A stretch of DNA of 64,000 bases from Streptomyces sp. NBC_00490 (GTDB lineage: Bacteria; Actinomycetota; Actinomycetes; Streptomycetales; Streptomycetaceae), in contig NZ_CP107869.1 of the NCBI RefSeq assembly GCF_036013645.1, forward strand, positions 1,054,001 through 1,118,000, given 5' to 3'. The number at the start of each line of letters is the position of its first letter. Positions within the stretch are counted from its first letter, which is position 1. The notes below the pieces were generated by a model. It ran no database searches and was not told the DNA's origin. It saw only the letters and a list, made by a program, of their open reading frames with translations. The position numbers were made by a program, and so were the translations under genes. Of the stretch, positions 52,758-60,946 are shown piece by piece.

Positions 52758-53945
52758 GTGACTCGTCCCGGTTCCCTCGTGCTGTTGCTCGTGCTCGCAC
52801 TCGTCGGGTGCTCGGATGTCCACACCGTGGCCGGAACAGGGGCCGGCGGCGGGAAAGAGGCAGCCGCCACGGCGCGGGACCCGATCGACCCGGCCGTCGA
52901 ACGCTTCCTCGATGAGGCACTCCCCGAGGGGCCCGGCATCACGGTGGCCACGGCCCGCGGGGACGAGCTCACGCACTGTGCGGGGCGCGGACTGTCCGAC
53001 CACGCCGCGAAGACCCCCGCGACCTGCGACACCGTGTACGACGTCATGTCGATCACGAAGCAGTTCACCGCGGCGGCGATCCTGAAGCTGGAGATGAACG
53101 GCAAGCTCCACGTCGGGGACCCGATCGGCAGGCATCTCGGGCGCGTGCCCGACGACAAGAAGGACATCACCCTGCACCAGCTCCTCACCCACACGGCGGG
53201 TCTGCCCCAGTCGCTCGGCGACGACTACGACCCGCTGACCCGCGCGCAGATGCTGGCCCAGGCGATGAAGGCCCCACTCCAGTCGGGTCCCGGCGAGGAG
53301 TTTCACTACTCGAACCTCGGCTACAGCCTGCTCGCCGCGATCGTCGAGAAGGTCTCCGGGCAGAGCTACGAACACTTCCTCGCCCAGCACCTGTTCCGAC
53401 CCGCCGGGATGACCCGCACCGGTTACGTGCTGCCCGGCTGGAAGCGCGCGCAGGTCGCCGTCGAGTACGACCGGAACGGACGCCCCCAGGGACGGCCGAT
53501 GGACCACCCGTGGGCGCCCGACGGGCCGTACTGGAATCTGCGCGGCAACGGCGGCATGCTCACCACCGCCCGCGACATGTTCCGCTGGCACCGCGCCCTC
53601 ACCGGCGAAACCGTCCTGTCCACCGCCGCGAAACAGAAGCTGTTCGCCCCGCATGTGCGGGTGCCCGAGGTGGACGGCGCCTACGGATACGGCTGGGTCG
53701 TCATCGACTCCGACGAAGGCCGGTTCGGCTGGCACGACGGGGGCAACGACTGGTCCCTGGCGACCGTCGCGGAGTTCCACCGCGACGAGACGATGGTGTT
53801 CTGGGTGAGTAACCAGGCCTACCGCAAGGGAAAGTGGAACCTTGAGGACGGTCACGTCGAGCTGACACAGGACATCGCCGACCGGATAGGGCACGCCACC
53901 ACCGGTGCCGGGCGTGTCAGCGGCGGACCAGGACCGCGTGCGTGA
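52758..53945 (+). CDS. serine hydrolase lipoprotein, class C beta-lactamase/DD-peptidase family
   Basis: A 395-residue lipoprotein. GTG 52758 follows GGAGG by 5 bases and yields a lipoprotein signal LVLLLVLALVGC (C18 lipidation site). Motifs are SITK (S98, K101), YSN (Y184-N186) and HDGG in place of KTG, all normal for S12-family beta-lactamase/transpeptidase-like hydrolases. It acts at the outer face of the membrane on a peptide or ester. Its last 29 bp overlap the convergent DHFR-like gene. Confidence 0.92.
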   Translation: MTRPGSLVLLLVLALVGCSDVHTVAGTGAGGGKEAAATARDPIDPAVERFLDEALPEGPGITVATARGDELTHCAGRGLSDHAAKTPATCDTVYDVMSITKQFTAAAILKLEMNGKLHVGDPIGRHLGRVPDDKKDITLHQLLTHTAGLPQSLGDDYDPLTRAQMLAQAMKAPLQSGPGEEFHYSNLGYSLLAAIVEKVSGQSYEHFLAQHLFRPAGMTRTGYVLPGWKRAQVAVEYDRNGRPQGRPMDHPWAPDGPYWNLRGNGGMLTTARDMFRWHRALTGETVLSTAAKQKLFAPHVRVPEVDGAYGYGWVVIDSDEGRFGWHDGGNDWSLATVAEFHRDETMVFWVSNQAYRKGKWNLEDGHVELTQDIADRIGHATTGAGRVSGGPGPRA

Positions 53946-54555
53946 CGGTCGGGGAGCCGACCAACTCGGCGACCCGGTAGCCGTCGATCCCCTCCCCCAG
54001 ATTCTCGAGCAGCCGCTCCCCACGTCCGATGAGGATCGGCGCGACCGCCAAGTGGAGTTCGTCGATCAGCCTGGCGCGCAGGTACTGCTGGATGACCGCC
54101 GCGCCGCCGCCGATCCGGACGTCCTTGCCGTCCGCGGCGTGGAACGCACGCCGCAGCACCGTCTCCACCGGCTCGTCGGTGAAGTGGAAGACGGTTCCGC
54201 CGGCCATCTCCAGCTTCGGGCGCAGATGGTGCGTGTGCACGAAAACGTCGTGGTGGTAGGGCGGGTTGTCGCCCCACCAGCCCTTCCAGGACTCGTCCTC
54301 CCACGGCCCGCGCTGCGGCCCGAACATGTTCCGCCCCATGATCGTGGCGCCGATGTTCTGGTCGCCGCGGACGAAGTAATCGACATCGATTCCGCTCTTG
54401 CCCGCGGCGGTGTCCTCCATCGCGGAGATGAACCAGCTGTGCAGCTCGTCACCCCAGCCGACGCCGTCACCGAAGGGGGCGTCGAGCCGCTGGTTCGTGC
54501 CGGCGACGAAGCCGTCGAGCGAGATCGTCACGTTGTGTACCCGGACCTTGGGCAT
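53917..54555 (-). CDS. dihydrofolate-reductase-family protein
   Basis: A 212-residue RibD C-terminal-domain protein. The start KVRVHNVTISLDGFVAGTNQ, IGATIMGRNMFGPQRGPW and the NADPH loop VRIGGGAAVIQQYLRARLID, ELHLAVAPILIGRGERL are family-typical. ATG 54555. It overlaps the end of the serine hydrolase gene tail to tail, so the two transcripts are antisense over 29 bp. It is a diverged relative of the protein at 18555. Confidence 0.94.
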   Translation of the reverse strand: MPKVRVHNVTISLDGFVAGTNQRLDAPFGDGVGWGDELHSWFISAMEDTAAGKSGIDVDYFVRGDQNIGATIMGRNMFGPQRGPWEDESWKGWWGDNPPYHHDVFVHTHHLRPKLEMAGGTVFHFTDEPVETVLRRAFHAADGKDVRIGGGAAVIQQYLRARLIDELHLAVAPILIGRGERLLENLGEGIDGYRVAELVGSPTVTHAVLVRR

Positions 54556-54817
54556 GGTCTTCACCTCTCGTGTTGGTGGCCTTCTCTCACCCCTGCGTCG
54601 AACACAGCCTGCCGGGATCGACATCGGCGCGCACATTTTCTTGCGGCGGACCACATCGCTGCCCCGCACACAGCCTCCGGCTCCGGCCGAAGGGCGTCAC
54701 CGGGTCGCTCAATTCCGTCTGGCTGCGGCCCTGTTGGGGTGCCGACCGGGCCCTCGCCATGACGCCGGGGCGCTGGTAAATCTCCACCCCCTGGATGGCG
54801 TAGGCTGTGGGTACCGA

Positions 54818-54894
54818 CGCGGGGTGGAGCAGCTCGGTAGCTCGCTGGGCTCATAACCCAGAGGTCGCAGGTTCAAATCCTGTCCCCGCTACCA
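54818..54894 (+). tRNA. initiator tRNA-fMet (anticodon CAU)
   Basis: A 77-nt tRNA with CCA encoded. The acceptor is CGCGGGG/CCCCGC with a C1-U72 mismatch. The anticodon stem has the three consecutive G:C pairs (GGG CTCATAA CCC) characteristic of initiator tRNA. The anticodon is CAT and the T loop is GTTCAAATC. Both features separate it from elongator tRNA-Met. A strong terminator follows 7 bp after the CCA. Confidence 0.97.
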
Positions 54895-54900
54895 GTGACC

Positions 54901-54929
54901 CGGCCCCCTTCCTTTCCGGAAGGGGGCCG
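54901..54929 (+). terminator. tRNA terminator
   Basis: A perfect 12-bp stem (CGGCCCCCTTCC/GGAAGGGGGCCG) with a 5-base loop, directly behind the initiator tRNA. Confidence 0.88.
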
Positions 54930-54976
54930 CAGTCGTTTCCGCCCTGCGGACCCAGGTCACCTCAGCCGGGGTGGGG

Positions 54977-55881
54977 TCACCGGTGGACTGTCGCGGTCAA
55001 GCGGCGTAGTGCGGCGTGGGCCGGTGGGCCCCAGGTGGGCTTGCCGCCGGGGCGGCCGTGGACGCCGGCGTCCGCGATGTGGATGCAGGCGAGGGCACGC
55101 AGCACCGCCCAGCCGCGGTCGCGGCGTCCGGGGTCGGGCGGTAGGTGTCGTAGAAGCGGTCGACGGCGCCGTCCGGCAGGAGTATCCACGGGGCGGCGAG
55201 GTCGCAGGCCGGATCGCCGGCGAAGAGGTCACCGAAGTCGATCACACCGCAGATGGTGCCGTCCGCGGTGAGCACGTTGGCCGGATGCAGGTCGCCATGG
55301 AGCCACAGGTCCGGACCCGCCCAGTCGGGGGCCGCGACGGCGTCTTCCCAGACCGCGCGGACGGCGTCCGGGTCGCGGATCAGCCCCAGCTCGGTGGCCG
55401 AGCCGAACATCCTGGCGAACCCCTCGGCGTGGTCGGCCAACGGCCCGCCCCGGTCGCGGCCGGCGGGCGCCCCGCTGGGCGCGGGTCGGTGCAGGGCCGT
55501 CAGGAAGGCGGCCAAGGTGTCTGCCGCCTCCACGGCACGTGTGGCCGGGGCACGGTCCGCGGGCTCGCCCGGCACCCAGGTGGTGACGATCCAGGGGCGC
55601 GGAAACCGCTCGGAGGGCTCGCCAAGGCGCTGCGGGACCGGGACCGGCAGCGGAAGGTGCGGGGCGAGCGCCGGCAGCCAGGTGTGCTCCTTGCGCAGCA
55701 GGTCGTCCGCGAACTGCGTTGCCCAGGGCAACCGGACGGCGAGCTCGTCACCGAGGCGCCACAGCTGGTTGTCCCACCCCCGCGCGCCGAGCTTCAGAGG
55801 GTGATCGGCCAGGTCGGGATGCTGGTCGCGCAGCAAGCCCCGGACCAGCTCCGCCGTGATCTCGATCTCGGTATGGGTCAT
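54977..55881 (-). pseudogene. aminoglycoside-phosphotransferase-family kinase with C-terminal frameshift
   Basis: From ATG 55881 the protein is a normal APH-fold kinase. It has the nucleotide region GARGWDNQLWRLGDELAVRL, the catalytic loop LHGDLHPANVL (D197) and the metal aspartate in VIDFGDLFAG (D215). Near base 55125 the sequence turns to Ser/Pro/Ala/Thr-rich nonsense ending at 54997. The next frame continues the family sequence (RGWAVLRALACIHIADAGV, PGGKPTWGPPAHAALRRL) and stops at 54977. A single-base change is enough to explain this. The core may still fold; it may also be a base-call error. The substrate could be a small alcohol or antibiotic. Confidence 0.75.
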
Positions 55882-56008
55882 GCGAGGAAACCGTAGCCGG
55901 GGCGGGATCCGCCGTTCGCGAGGCCACCCTCCGTCAGCGGCTCGCGAAGCGCTCGTGTCGTTCCGGTTCCGCCGTACAGTGGCGGCGGACGAGAGAAGAG
56001 ATCCTCCG

Positions 56009-56629
56009 ATGGACTCCCGCATATCGCGCATACGCTCCAAGCTGGCGAAGGTGCCGTACCAGGTACAGCGCAGCTATTCGTCGGGCGCGGAGTGTCACGG
56101 ATTTCGCGTCGGCCCGCGTATCAGGGCCGCGCGGGTGGACGCCTTCGAGGGCGAACACCACATCGCATTGCCGTCGGCCTACCGAGCGTTCCTTGTCGAG
56201 CTCGGGGGCAGCGGTGCCGGCCCTTTCGGCGGCCTGCTTCCGCTGGAGGAGTGCAGGCTGTACACCATGGACCGGCAGCCTCCGGACGGCACCGCGCGGG
56301 GATTCCATCACGTGAGCCATCCGGACGCGCTGCGAGGCGACCTGTTCCTCCACATCGTCGAGATGGGCGGCACCGACCTGTGCCTCATCGGCGTGACCGG
56401 TCCCCTCACCGGCCGCGTCCTCGTCGGCAACGCGGACGGCTTCTGGCCCCCGAACGTCTCCTCGGCCTCCGACTTCCTCGCCTGGTACGAACGTTGGCTG
56501 GACCACATGCGGGAGGGCAAGGACAACGCCGCTCTGGGGCTCACCTCCCCTGCGACCGTGGCCAACACCTCCTGGGGTCCCCGTGCCAGGGCCCGGACGT
56601 CTGTGCGGTCGCAAGCCCCGGAGAGTTGA
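56009..56629 (+). CDS. SMI1/KNR4-family protein
   Basis: A 206-residue protein with the SMI1/KNR4 (SUKH-type) fold. The core runs from FEGEHHIALPSAYRAFLVEL, GGSGAGPFGGLLPLEECRLY to LHIVEMGGTDLCLIG and SASDFLAWYERWLDHM. SUKH proteins are frequently immunity proteins to polymorphic toxins but also act as general interaction modules; no toxin lies next to it here. ATG 56009. A terminator shared with infA follows. Confidence 0.9.
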   Translation: MDSRISRIRSKLAKVPYQVQRSYSSGAECHGFRVGPRIRAARVDAFEGEHHIALPSAYRAFLVELGGSGAGPFGGLLPLEECRLYTMDRQPPDGTARGFHHVSHPDALRGDLFLHIVEMGGTDLCLIGVTGPLTGRVLVGNADGFWPPNVSSASDFLAWYERWLDHMREGKDNAALGLTSPATVANTSWGPRARARTSVRSQAPES

Positions 56630-56660
56630 GGCGACGGGACGCGAACCCGGGCCGTCGTCA

Positions 56661-56695
56661 AGGCCCCGGTCACGCAAGCGCGGTGACCGGGGCCT
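56661..56695. terminator. shared bidirectional terminator
   Basis: A perfect 13-bp stem (AGGCCCCGGTCAC/GTGACCGGGGCCT) around a 9-base loop, between the convergent SMI1/KNR4 and infA genes. Confidence 0.88.
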
Positions 56696-56729
56696 CGGGA
56701 TCAGTTGTCGCGGAAGGTGCCGGCTGCCG

Positions 56730-56954
56730 CTAGTTCCGGTACCGGAACACGATCCGGCCGCGCGTCAGGTCGTACGGCGGGAGCTCCACCAGCACGCGGT
56801 CCTCCAGCATGATCTTGATGTAGTTCTTGCGGATCTTCCCGCTGATGTGCGCGAGCACCTGGTGACCGTTCTCGAGCTGCACGGTGAACATGGCGCTGCG
56901 CAGGCACTCGACGACCTTGCCCTCGACTTCGATGACGTTCTTGTTCTTCGTCAT
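56730..56954 (-). CDS. infA: translation initiation factor IF-1, probable second paralogue
   Basis: A 74-residue S1/OB-fold protein. [60 protein letters not shown] and VFRYRN are clear IF-1. The main infA of streptomycetes lies in the ribosomal protein operon; none of those genes is here, so this is an accessory copy. Its ATG overlaps the stop of a GNAT gene by 4 bases (ATGA at 56954-56951), so its translation is coupled to that enzyme. Confidence 0.95.
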   Translation of the reverse strand: MTKNKNVIEVEGKVVECLRSAMFTVQLENGHQVLAHISGKIRKNYIKIMLEDRVLVELPPYDLTRGRIVFRYRN

Positions 56955-57742
56955 CGCGCCAGCTCCAGGTTGCTGCTCATCGGCCGGGCGCCGATGCCCT
57001 CGAACAGCGCCGCGGCCGCGTGGTTGGACTCCTGGACCTCGGTCCAGGCCTCAGTGAACCCCGAACGGTGCAGCGTCCCCAGCGCGTGGGCCAGCAGTGC
57101 CCGCCCGATGCCGCGGCGCTGCTCGCCGGCCCGGACCGCGATCAGTCCGATGCGCGGCCGGATCACCGTCACCACCCGGATCAGGCCCAGGTAGCGGCCG
57201 GGCGCCGCGGCGACCGCGTATTTCGACGGGTCGACGACGGTGTCGCCTGCGGGGCGCGGGATCACCTCCGCGGGCATCGACTGCCACCCGACGGTTGCCT
57301 CGACCTCGTCACGGATCGCGCGGTCCACCGCCCTCAGCAGGTCCTCGTCCGCCTGACCGGCGGGGACGATCGTCACGCCCGGCGGCGGCAGGACTTCGCC
57401 GAGCCCTGTGGCACGCGGGTCGGTCGGTACGGCGTACTCCCACTCGCGGCGCCGGATCGTGAACCCGGCCCGCCGCCAGCCGGCCATCAGGTCGACGTCG
57501 GCTTCGTCGACGACCGTGTGCAGCGGGGAGGGCAGTTGCGTCAGCATCGCCTCGGCGAGACGGTCGAAGGTGGCGTCGTGCCAGGCGTCGATGCTGACGA
57601 ACAAGCGTCCGTCGGGCCGGTGCACCGCGTGCCCGCGACCGACCACCAGGTCGTCATCGAGTGCGTGCCATTGCCTGTCCGCGACGCGCGTGATCATCAC
57701 GGCGTTCTCGCCCAGGCCAGAGGTGAAAGGTTTTGTGTTCAT
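56951..57742 (-). CDS. GNAT-family acetyltransferase
   Basis: A 263-residue acetyltransferase. The N-terminal half is divergent ([20 protein letters not shown]), while the C-terminal GNAT core has [36 protein letters not shown] and [26 protein letters not shown] starts exist upstream, but ATG 57742 has GGAGGGAG 7 bases before it. It is co-transcribed and translationally coupled with infA. The acceptor is unknown; modification of a translation factor or ribosomal protein is a possibility raised only by the context. Confidence 0.9.
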   Translation of the reverse strand: MNTKPFTSGLGENAVMITRVADRQWHALDDDLVVGRGHAVHRPDGRLFVSIDAWHDATFDRLAEAMLTQLPSPLHTVVDEADVDLMAGWRRAGFTIRRREWEYAVPTDPRATGLGEVLPPPGVTIVPAGQADEDLLRAVDRAIRDEVEATVGWQSMPAEVIPRPAGDTVVDPSKYAVAAAPGRYLGLIRVVTVIRPRIGLIAVRAGEQRRGIGRALLAHALGTLHRSGFTEAWTEVQESNHAAAALFEGIGARPMSSNLELAR

Positions 57743-57924
57743 CGGAGTCTCCCTCCAGGAGTGCCTCGATCTCAGGCGCTCCTGGCGACACCGAACGTCA
57801 GCCGCCGGACCGTGACGGGTTGGGGGAGCACCCATGGGTAACTGTGTTCACGGGGCTCACCTCCATACGACGACTTCACGGTCCACCGCGAAAGTAGCAG
57901 CGGGGTGCGGGCTCGCTCAAAGCC

Positions 57925-58558
57925 TTTTCCTTGAGCTTGTGCCGCGATCCTGGCGACGGGGGCGTCGAGGTCGTGCAGGGCGCGGCGTTGGCGCTGCGGC
58001 CCGGCGAAGTGACCGTTCGGGTGGGACCGAACGGGAGCGGGAAGTCGACGTTGCTGCGTACCCTCGCGCGGCTTCAGCGGCCCCGGTTCGCGACGCTCGT
58101 CGTCGACACGGACGTCGACGGCCTTGCCGGGGCAGGGCGGATCCGGACGGCCGGGCGGCGGTGGACCGCGCGCTCGCCATGACGGGCGTCACGGAACTCG
58201 AAGGGCGCGGCGTCGAGCATCTGTCCGGAGGGCAGCTCCAGCGCGTCTGGCTCGCCTCCTGTCCGGCGCAGGAGACCGGCGTACTGCTTCTCGACGAGCC
58301 GACGAGCACGGGATCGCCGTCGGTGCCGTCCTGCACGACCTGGACCAGGCCGCGGCTGTCGGCGACCGGATCGCGCTCCTTCACGAGGGGCGGTTCATCG
58401 CCGAGGACCTGCCCGAGGACGTCCTGACACCGCGGCGGCTGACCGACACGTACGGCATCCGCGTCGAAGTCGACACCGACCCCGTCACGGGCCGGCTGCG
58501 CACCCGCGCCGTCGGCCGGCACCACCCGCGAAGCGAAAGGCTCACCACACCCTCATGA
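57925..58558 (+). pseudogene. FecE-type iron-siderophore ABC ATPase, degenerate
   Basis: Signatures are scattered over three frames. GVEVVQGAALALRPGEVTVR and Walker A GPNGSGKSTLLRTLAR begin the gene. ABC signature LSGGQLQRVW and Walker B LLLDEPTST appear near 58220-58310 in another frame. VLHDLDQAAAVGDRIALLHE and PEDVLTPRRLTDTYGIRVEV (FecE C-terminal end) occupy a third, ending at 58556-58558. About 100 codons are missing between Walker A and the signature motif. The ATPase would have energised uptake of a ferric siderophore. It is non-functional here. Confidence 0.8.
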
Positions 58559-58605
58559 GACGCCTGCTGACGACCGCGGCGGCCGCCACCGGCCGAGTTA
58601 CCGGC
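58555..58605 (+). pseudogene. start of a truncated siderophore-binding protein gene
   Basis: An ATGA overlap with the ABC ATPase stop opens MRRLLTTAAAATG, the beginning of a lipoprotein/Sec signal as found in FecB-type binding proteins. It is followed after about 13 codons by unrelated sequence. The rest of the gene was deleted together with the permease genes that would be expected. Confidence 0.5.
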
Positions 58606-58617
58606 GTGCGGCCCCGC

Positions 58618-60162
58618 TCAATGGTCGAGCGCCTTGCGCAGGCCGCTCCGCGACGCGTCGGCCCATACGGCCGGTAGCTCCCGTTCGCGCCGGTCGGCCA
58701 CGGCTTGCTCCTGTCCGTGCAACAGACCCCAGACGAAGCCGGTTTCGCCGGCCGCGTGGGCTGCCAGGGCGATCTTCCGCAGGGCGTCCCGTGCCACGAC
58801 GCTGTCCTGGTGGTCCCCGAGCACCTTCTGGACAGCCTTGACCCGCTTGCCGAGGCGCTTGGCGGGCTTTCCGAGGGCGGCGCGCGCCGGCTCCGTGGCG
58901 TACCGCGTCCGTTTGGCCGCCTTGCGGGCCTCGTGGAGGGCCCTGTCGCGATCCGTGCCCGGCGAGAGGTCCAGCGCGTGTTCCATGCGGGCGGACAGCC
59001 GGCCGTACTCCTTCACGATGGCCTTGGCCATGACCTTCTTCGGTTTCCGGGCGGCCTTGGCGCGGAGCGGGGGCCGTTCCGTGAGCGTTGCCAGTGAGTC
59101 CAGAAGGGCCAGGTAGCGGTCCGAGTTCAGGGCGTCGAGAGTGCGCCGCCGGGCCTTGGAACTCCTGTCGGCGTCCCAGATCTGCAGCCGTGCCGAAACG
59201 GGCCCGAAGGCCAACTCCGCTGGCACCGCGTCGATCTTCGTGCTCAGCCGTTCCAGTAGGACCTCCTGGTCGCGTTCCGCGCCCAGCTCACCGCCCAGCC
59301 ACTTGAGCTCCTTGCGGAGCGGATCGGTGGTCTTCCGGTCCAGGACCGGACGGTAGGAACGCAGGACACTGCGCAGCCGTCGAGTGGCGACGCGCATCTT
59401 GTGCACGGAGTCGGGCGCGTCACGCCGTACGGCGGGGTCCAGCGTCACCAGGGTGCGGATCCGTTCGGCCACATAACCGAGGACCGCCTCGCCGGCGGAT
59501 CCGCGGGCCACGGTCTCTCCGGCGGGTTCGTCCGCCACCCGGGGCGCTCCGACCGCCGTCTCCTGCAGGGCCCGGGCCAGCTTGGACGGGGAGTCGGCAC
59601 GATGCACGCCGCTCTTGCGCAGCGTCTTGTCCACGACGTCCAAAAGGGCCGGATCACCGTCCTGGGCGAGCTCGACCTCCATCTCGGTCCAGGAGGCGGC
59701 GCGCGTGCCGGTGGCCAGCAGTGCCTCGGCACGGACGGCGTCGATGCTCAGCTCGGCGAGAACGGCGTCCTGCGCACCGACGAGCTGCCGCACACCACGA
59801 GTGGAACGGATCCGGACGACCGGCCGCAGCTCCGCCCCCCGGGTACGGGAGAGAGCCAGCTCGCGCAGCGCGTCCGGAAGGGTGTCGGAGAGCGGGGCCC
59901 GCACCTCTTCCCGGCTGTCTCCCGACAGCGGCAGCTTGAGATGCCACCCCGCGTCCGTCCCGCCCGTCCTTCTGCGGAGCGTGACCGAGGCGCCGGCCAG
60001 ACGCAGGTCGACGGTGTCGTAGTACACGGCGTCCAAATCCTCGGTGCCCTGATCCACGACGGACGCGATCCCGCCCACACCGGCGAGATCGGGCAGCCAG
60101 GTCGTGTCGTCAGCCGACGGGGCCTCGTACTTGCGCTCTGTTTCCTGCTGCGACTCGGTCAT
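58618..60162 (-). CDS. CYTH and CHAD domain protein
   Basis: A 514-residue protein. The N-terminal CYTH tunnel domain (1-205) carries the signature ETERKYE and LDAVYYDTVDLRLAGASVTL. The helical CHAD domain (220-510) follows, with VHKMRVATRRLRSVLRSYRP, LHEARKAAKRTRYATEPAR and many conserved His/Arg/Lys. CYTH enzymes hydrolyse triphosphates and CHAD domains bind polyphosphate, so the protein probably acts in polyphosphate metabolism or on granules. ATG 60162. Confidence 0.95.
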   Translation of the reverse strand: MTESQQETERKYEAPSADDTTWLPDLAGVGGIASVVDQGTEDLDAVYYDTVDLRLAGASVTLRRRTGGTDAGWHLKLPLSGDSREEVRAPLSDTLPDALRELALSRTRGAELRPVVRIRSTRGVRQLVGAQDAVLAELSIDAVRAEALLATGTRAASWTEMEVELAQDGDPALLDVVDKTLRKSGVHRADSPSKLARALQETAVGAPRVADEPAGETVARGSAGEAVLGYVAERIRTLVTLDPAVRRDAPDSVHKMRVATRRLRSVLRSYRPVLDRKTTDPLRKELKWLGGELGAERDQEVLLERLSTKIDAVPAELAFGPVSARLQIWDADRSSKARRRTLDALNSDRYLALLDSLATLTERPPLRAKAARKPKKVMAKAIVKEYGRLSARMEHALDLSPGTDRDRALHEARKAAKRTRYATEPARAALGKPAKRLGKRVKAVQKVLGDHQDSVVARDALRKIALAAHAAGETGFVWGLLHGQEQAVADRRERELPAVWADASRSGLRKALDH

Positions 60163-60333
60163 TCTCTACACGTACACGCCTGGGCGCCGAACAAACACCG
60201 CAGGTCCACCCATCCCGGCCCGGAAGCCGCAGCCGAGCGGGCTTCGCGCCGCCATTCAGCGCAGCAGCGCGCGCCGGACACGGGCTGCGTTCCTAGGGTC
60301 ACGGTGACGACCACCACCCTCAAGGAGATGTTC

Positions 60334-60741
60334 ATGGGCATACGTACCACCTGCGTCCTCGCGGCGACGGTCATCCTCGCCACCGGCCCGCTCACCGGTC
60401 TCGCACACGCTCGAGCCGACCTGGACTGCGTTGACTTCGCCTATCAGGAGGACGCGCAAGCGGAGTTCGACCGCAACCCCAGCGACCCGTACCGCCTGGA
60501 CGAGGACCAGGGACCGGACGACGGCATCGCCTGCGAGATCCTCCCCCACAGGAGCACCGCGGCCGCGGCGACGGTCACCGCTCTGCCCACCCGCGGCGTC
60601 CAAGGCGGCGTCGGAGGCGGCACGGGACCCGCCGACTTCGAGGTGGTGCTCGGCGTCGGCCTTGTCGCCGGGGCCGTTGCGCTGGCCGGTGCGTACACGG
60701 TTCGGCGACGCCGAGCCTGCGGCGGTTCACGCAACACCTGA
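60334..60741 (+). CDS. Excalibur-domain secreted protein
   Basis: A 135-residue exported protein. ATG 60334 follows AAGGAG by 6 bases. A Sec signal (TTCVLAATVILATGPLTGLA) precedes an Excalibur calcium-binding motif (DLDCVDFAYQEDAQAEFDRN, LDEDQGPDDGIACE) related to EF hands. A linker and C-terminal membrane helix with a basic tail (GLVAGAVALAGAYTVRRRRA) then anchor it. It is likely on the cell surface; function unknown. Confidence 0.92.
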   Translation: MGIRTTCVLAATVILATGPLTGLAHARADLDCVDFAYQEDAQAEFDRNPSDPYRLDEDQGPDDGIACEILPHRSTAAAATVTALPTRGVQGGVGGGTGPADFEVVLGVGLVAGAVALAGAYTVRRRRACGGSRNT

Positions 60742-60946
60742 CCACCTTGGCGTTCCCGCGCACCGTCGCCGCGCTCCCGGGAGATGGGGGCGGCGGCCCC
60801 TGCCGAGCGTCCGGTCAAGGGATCTGTATCGTCCGCTCCGATGCCCCGGGTCCGCAGATCAGCGGCCCGTACGAGCAGGAGCGCCATGGCCGAGCACCGG
60901 CAGGGAACCGAGTCGGACGACGAAGCCGTATCGCGAGCGAGAGCGT

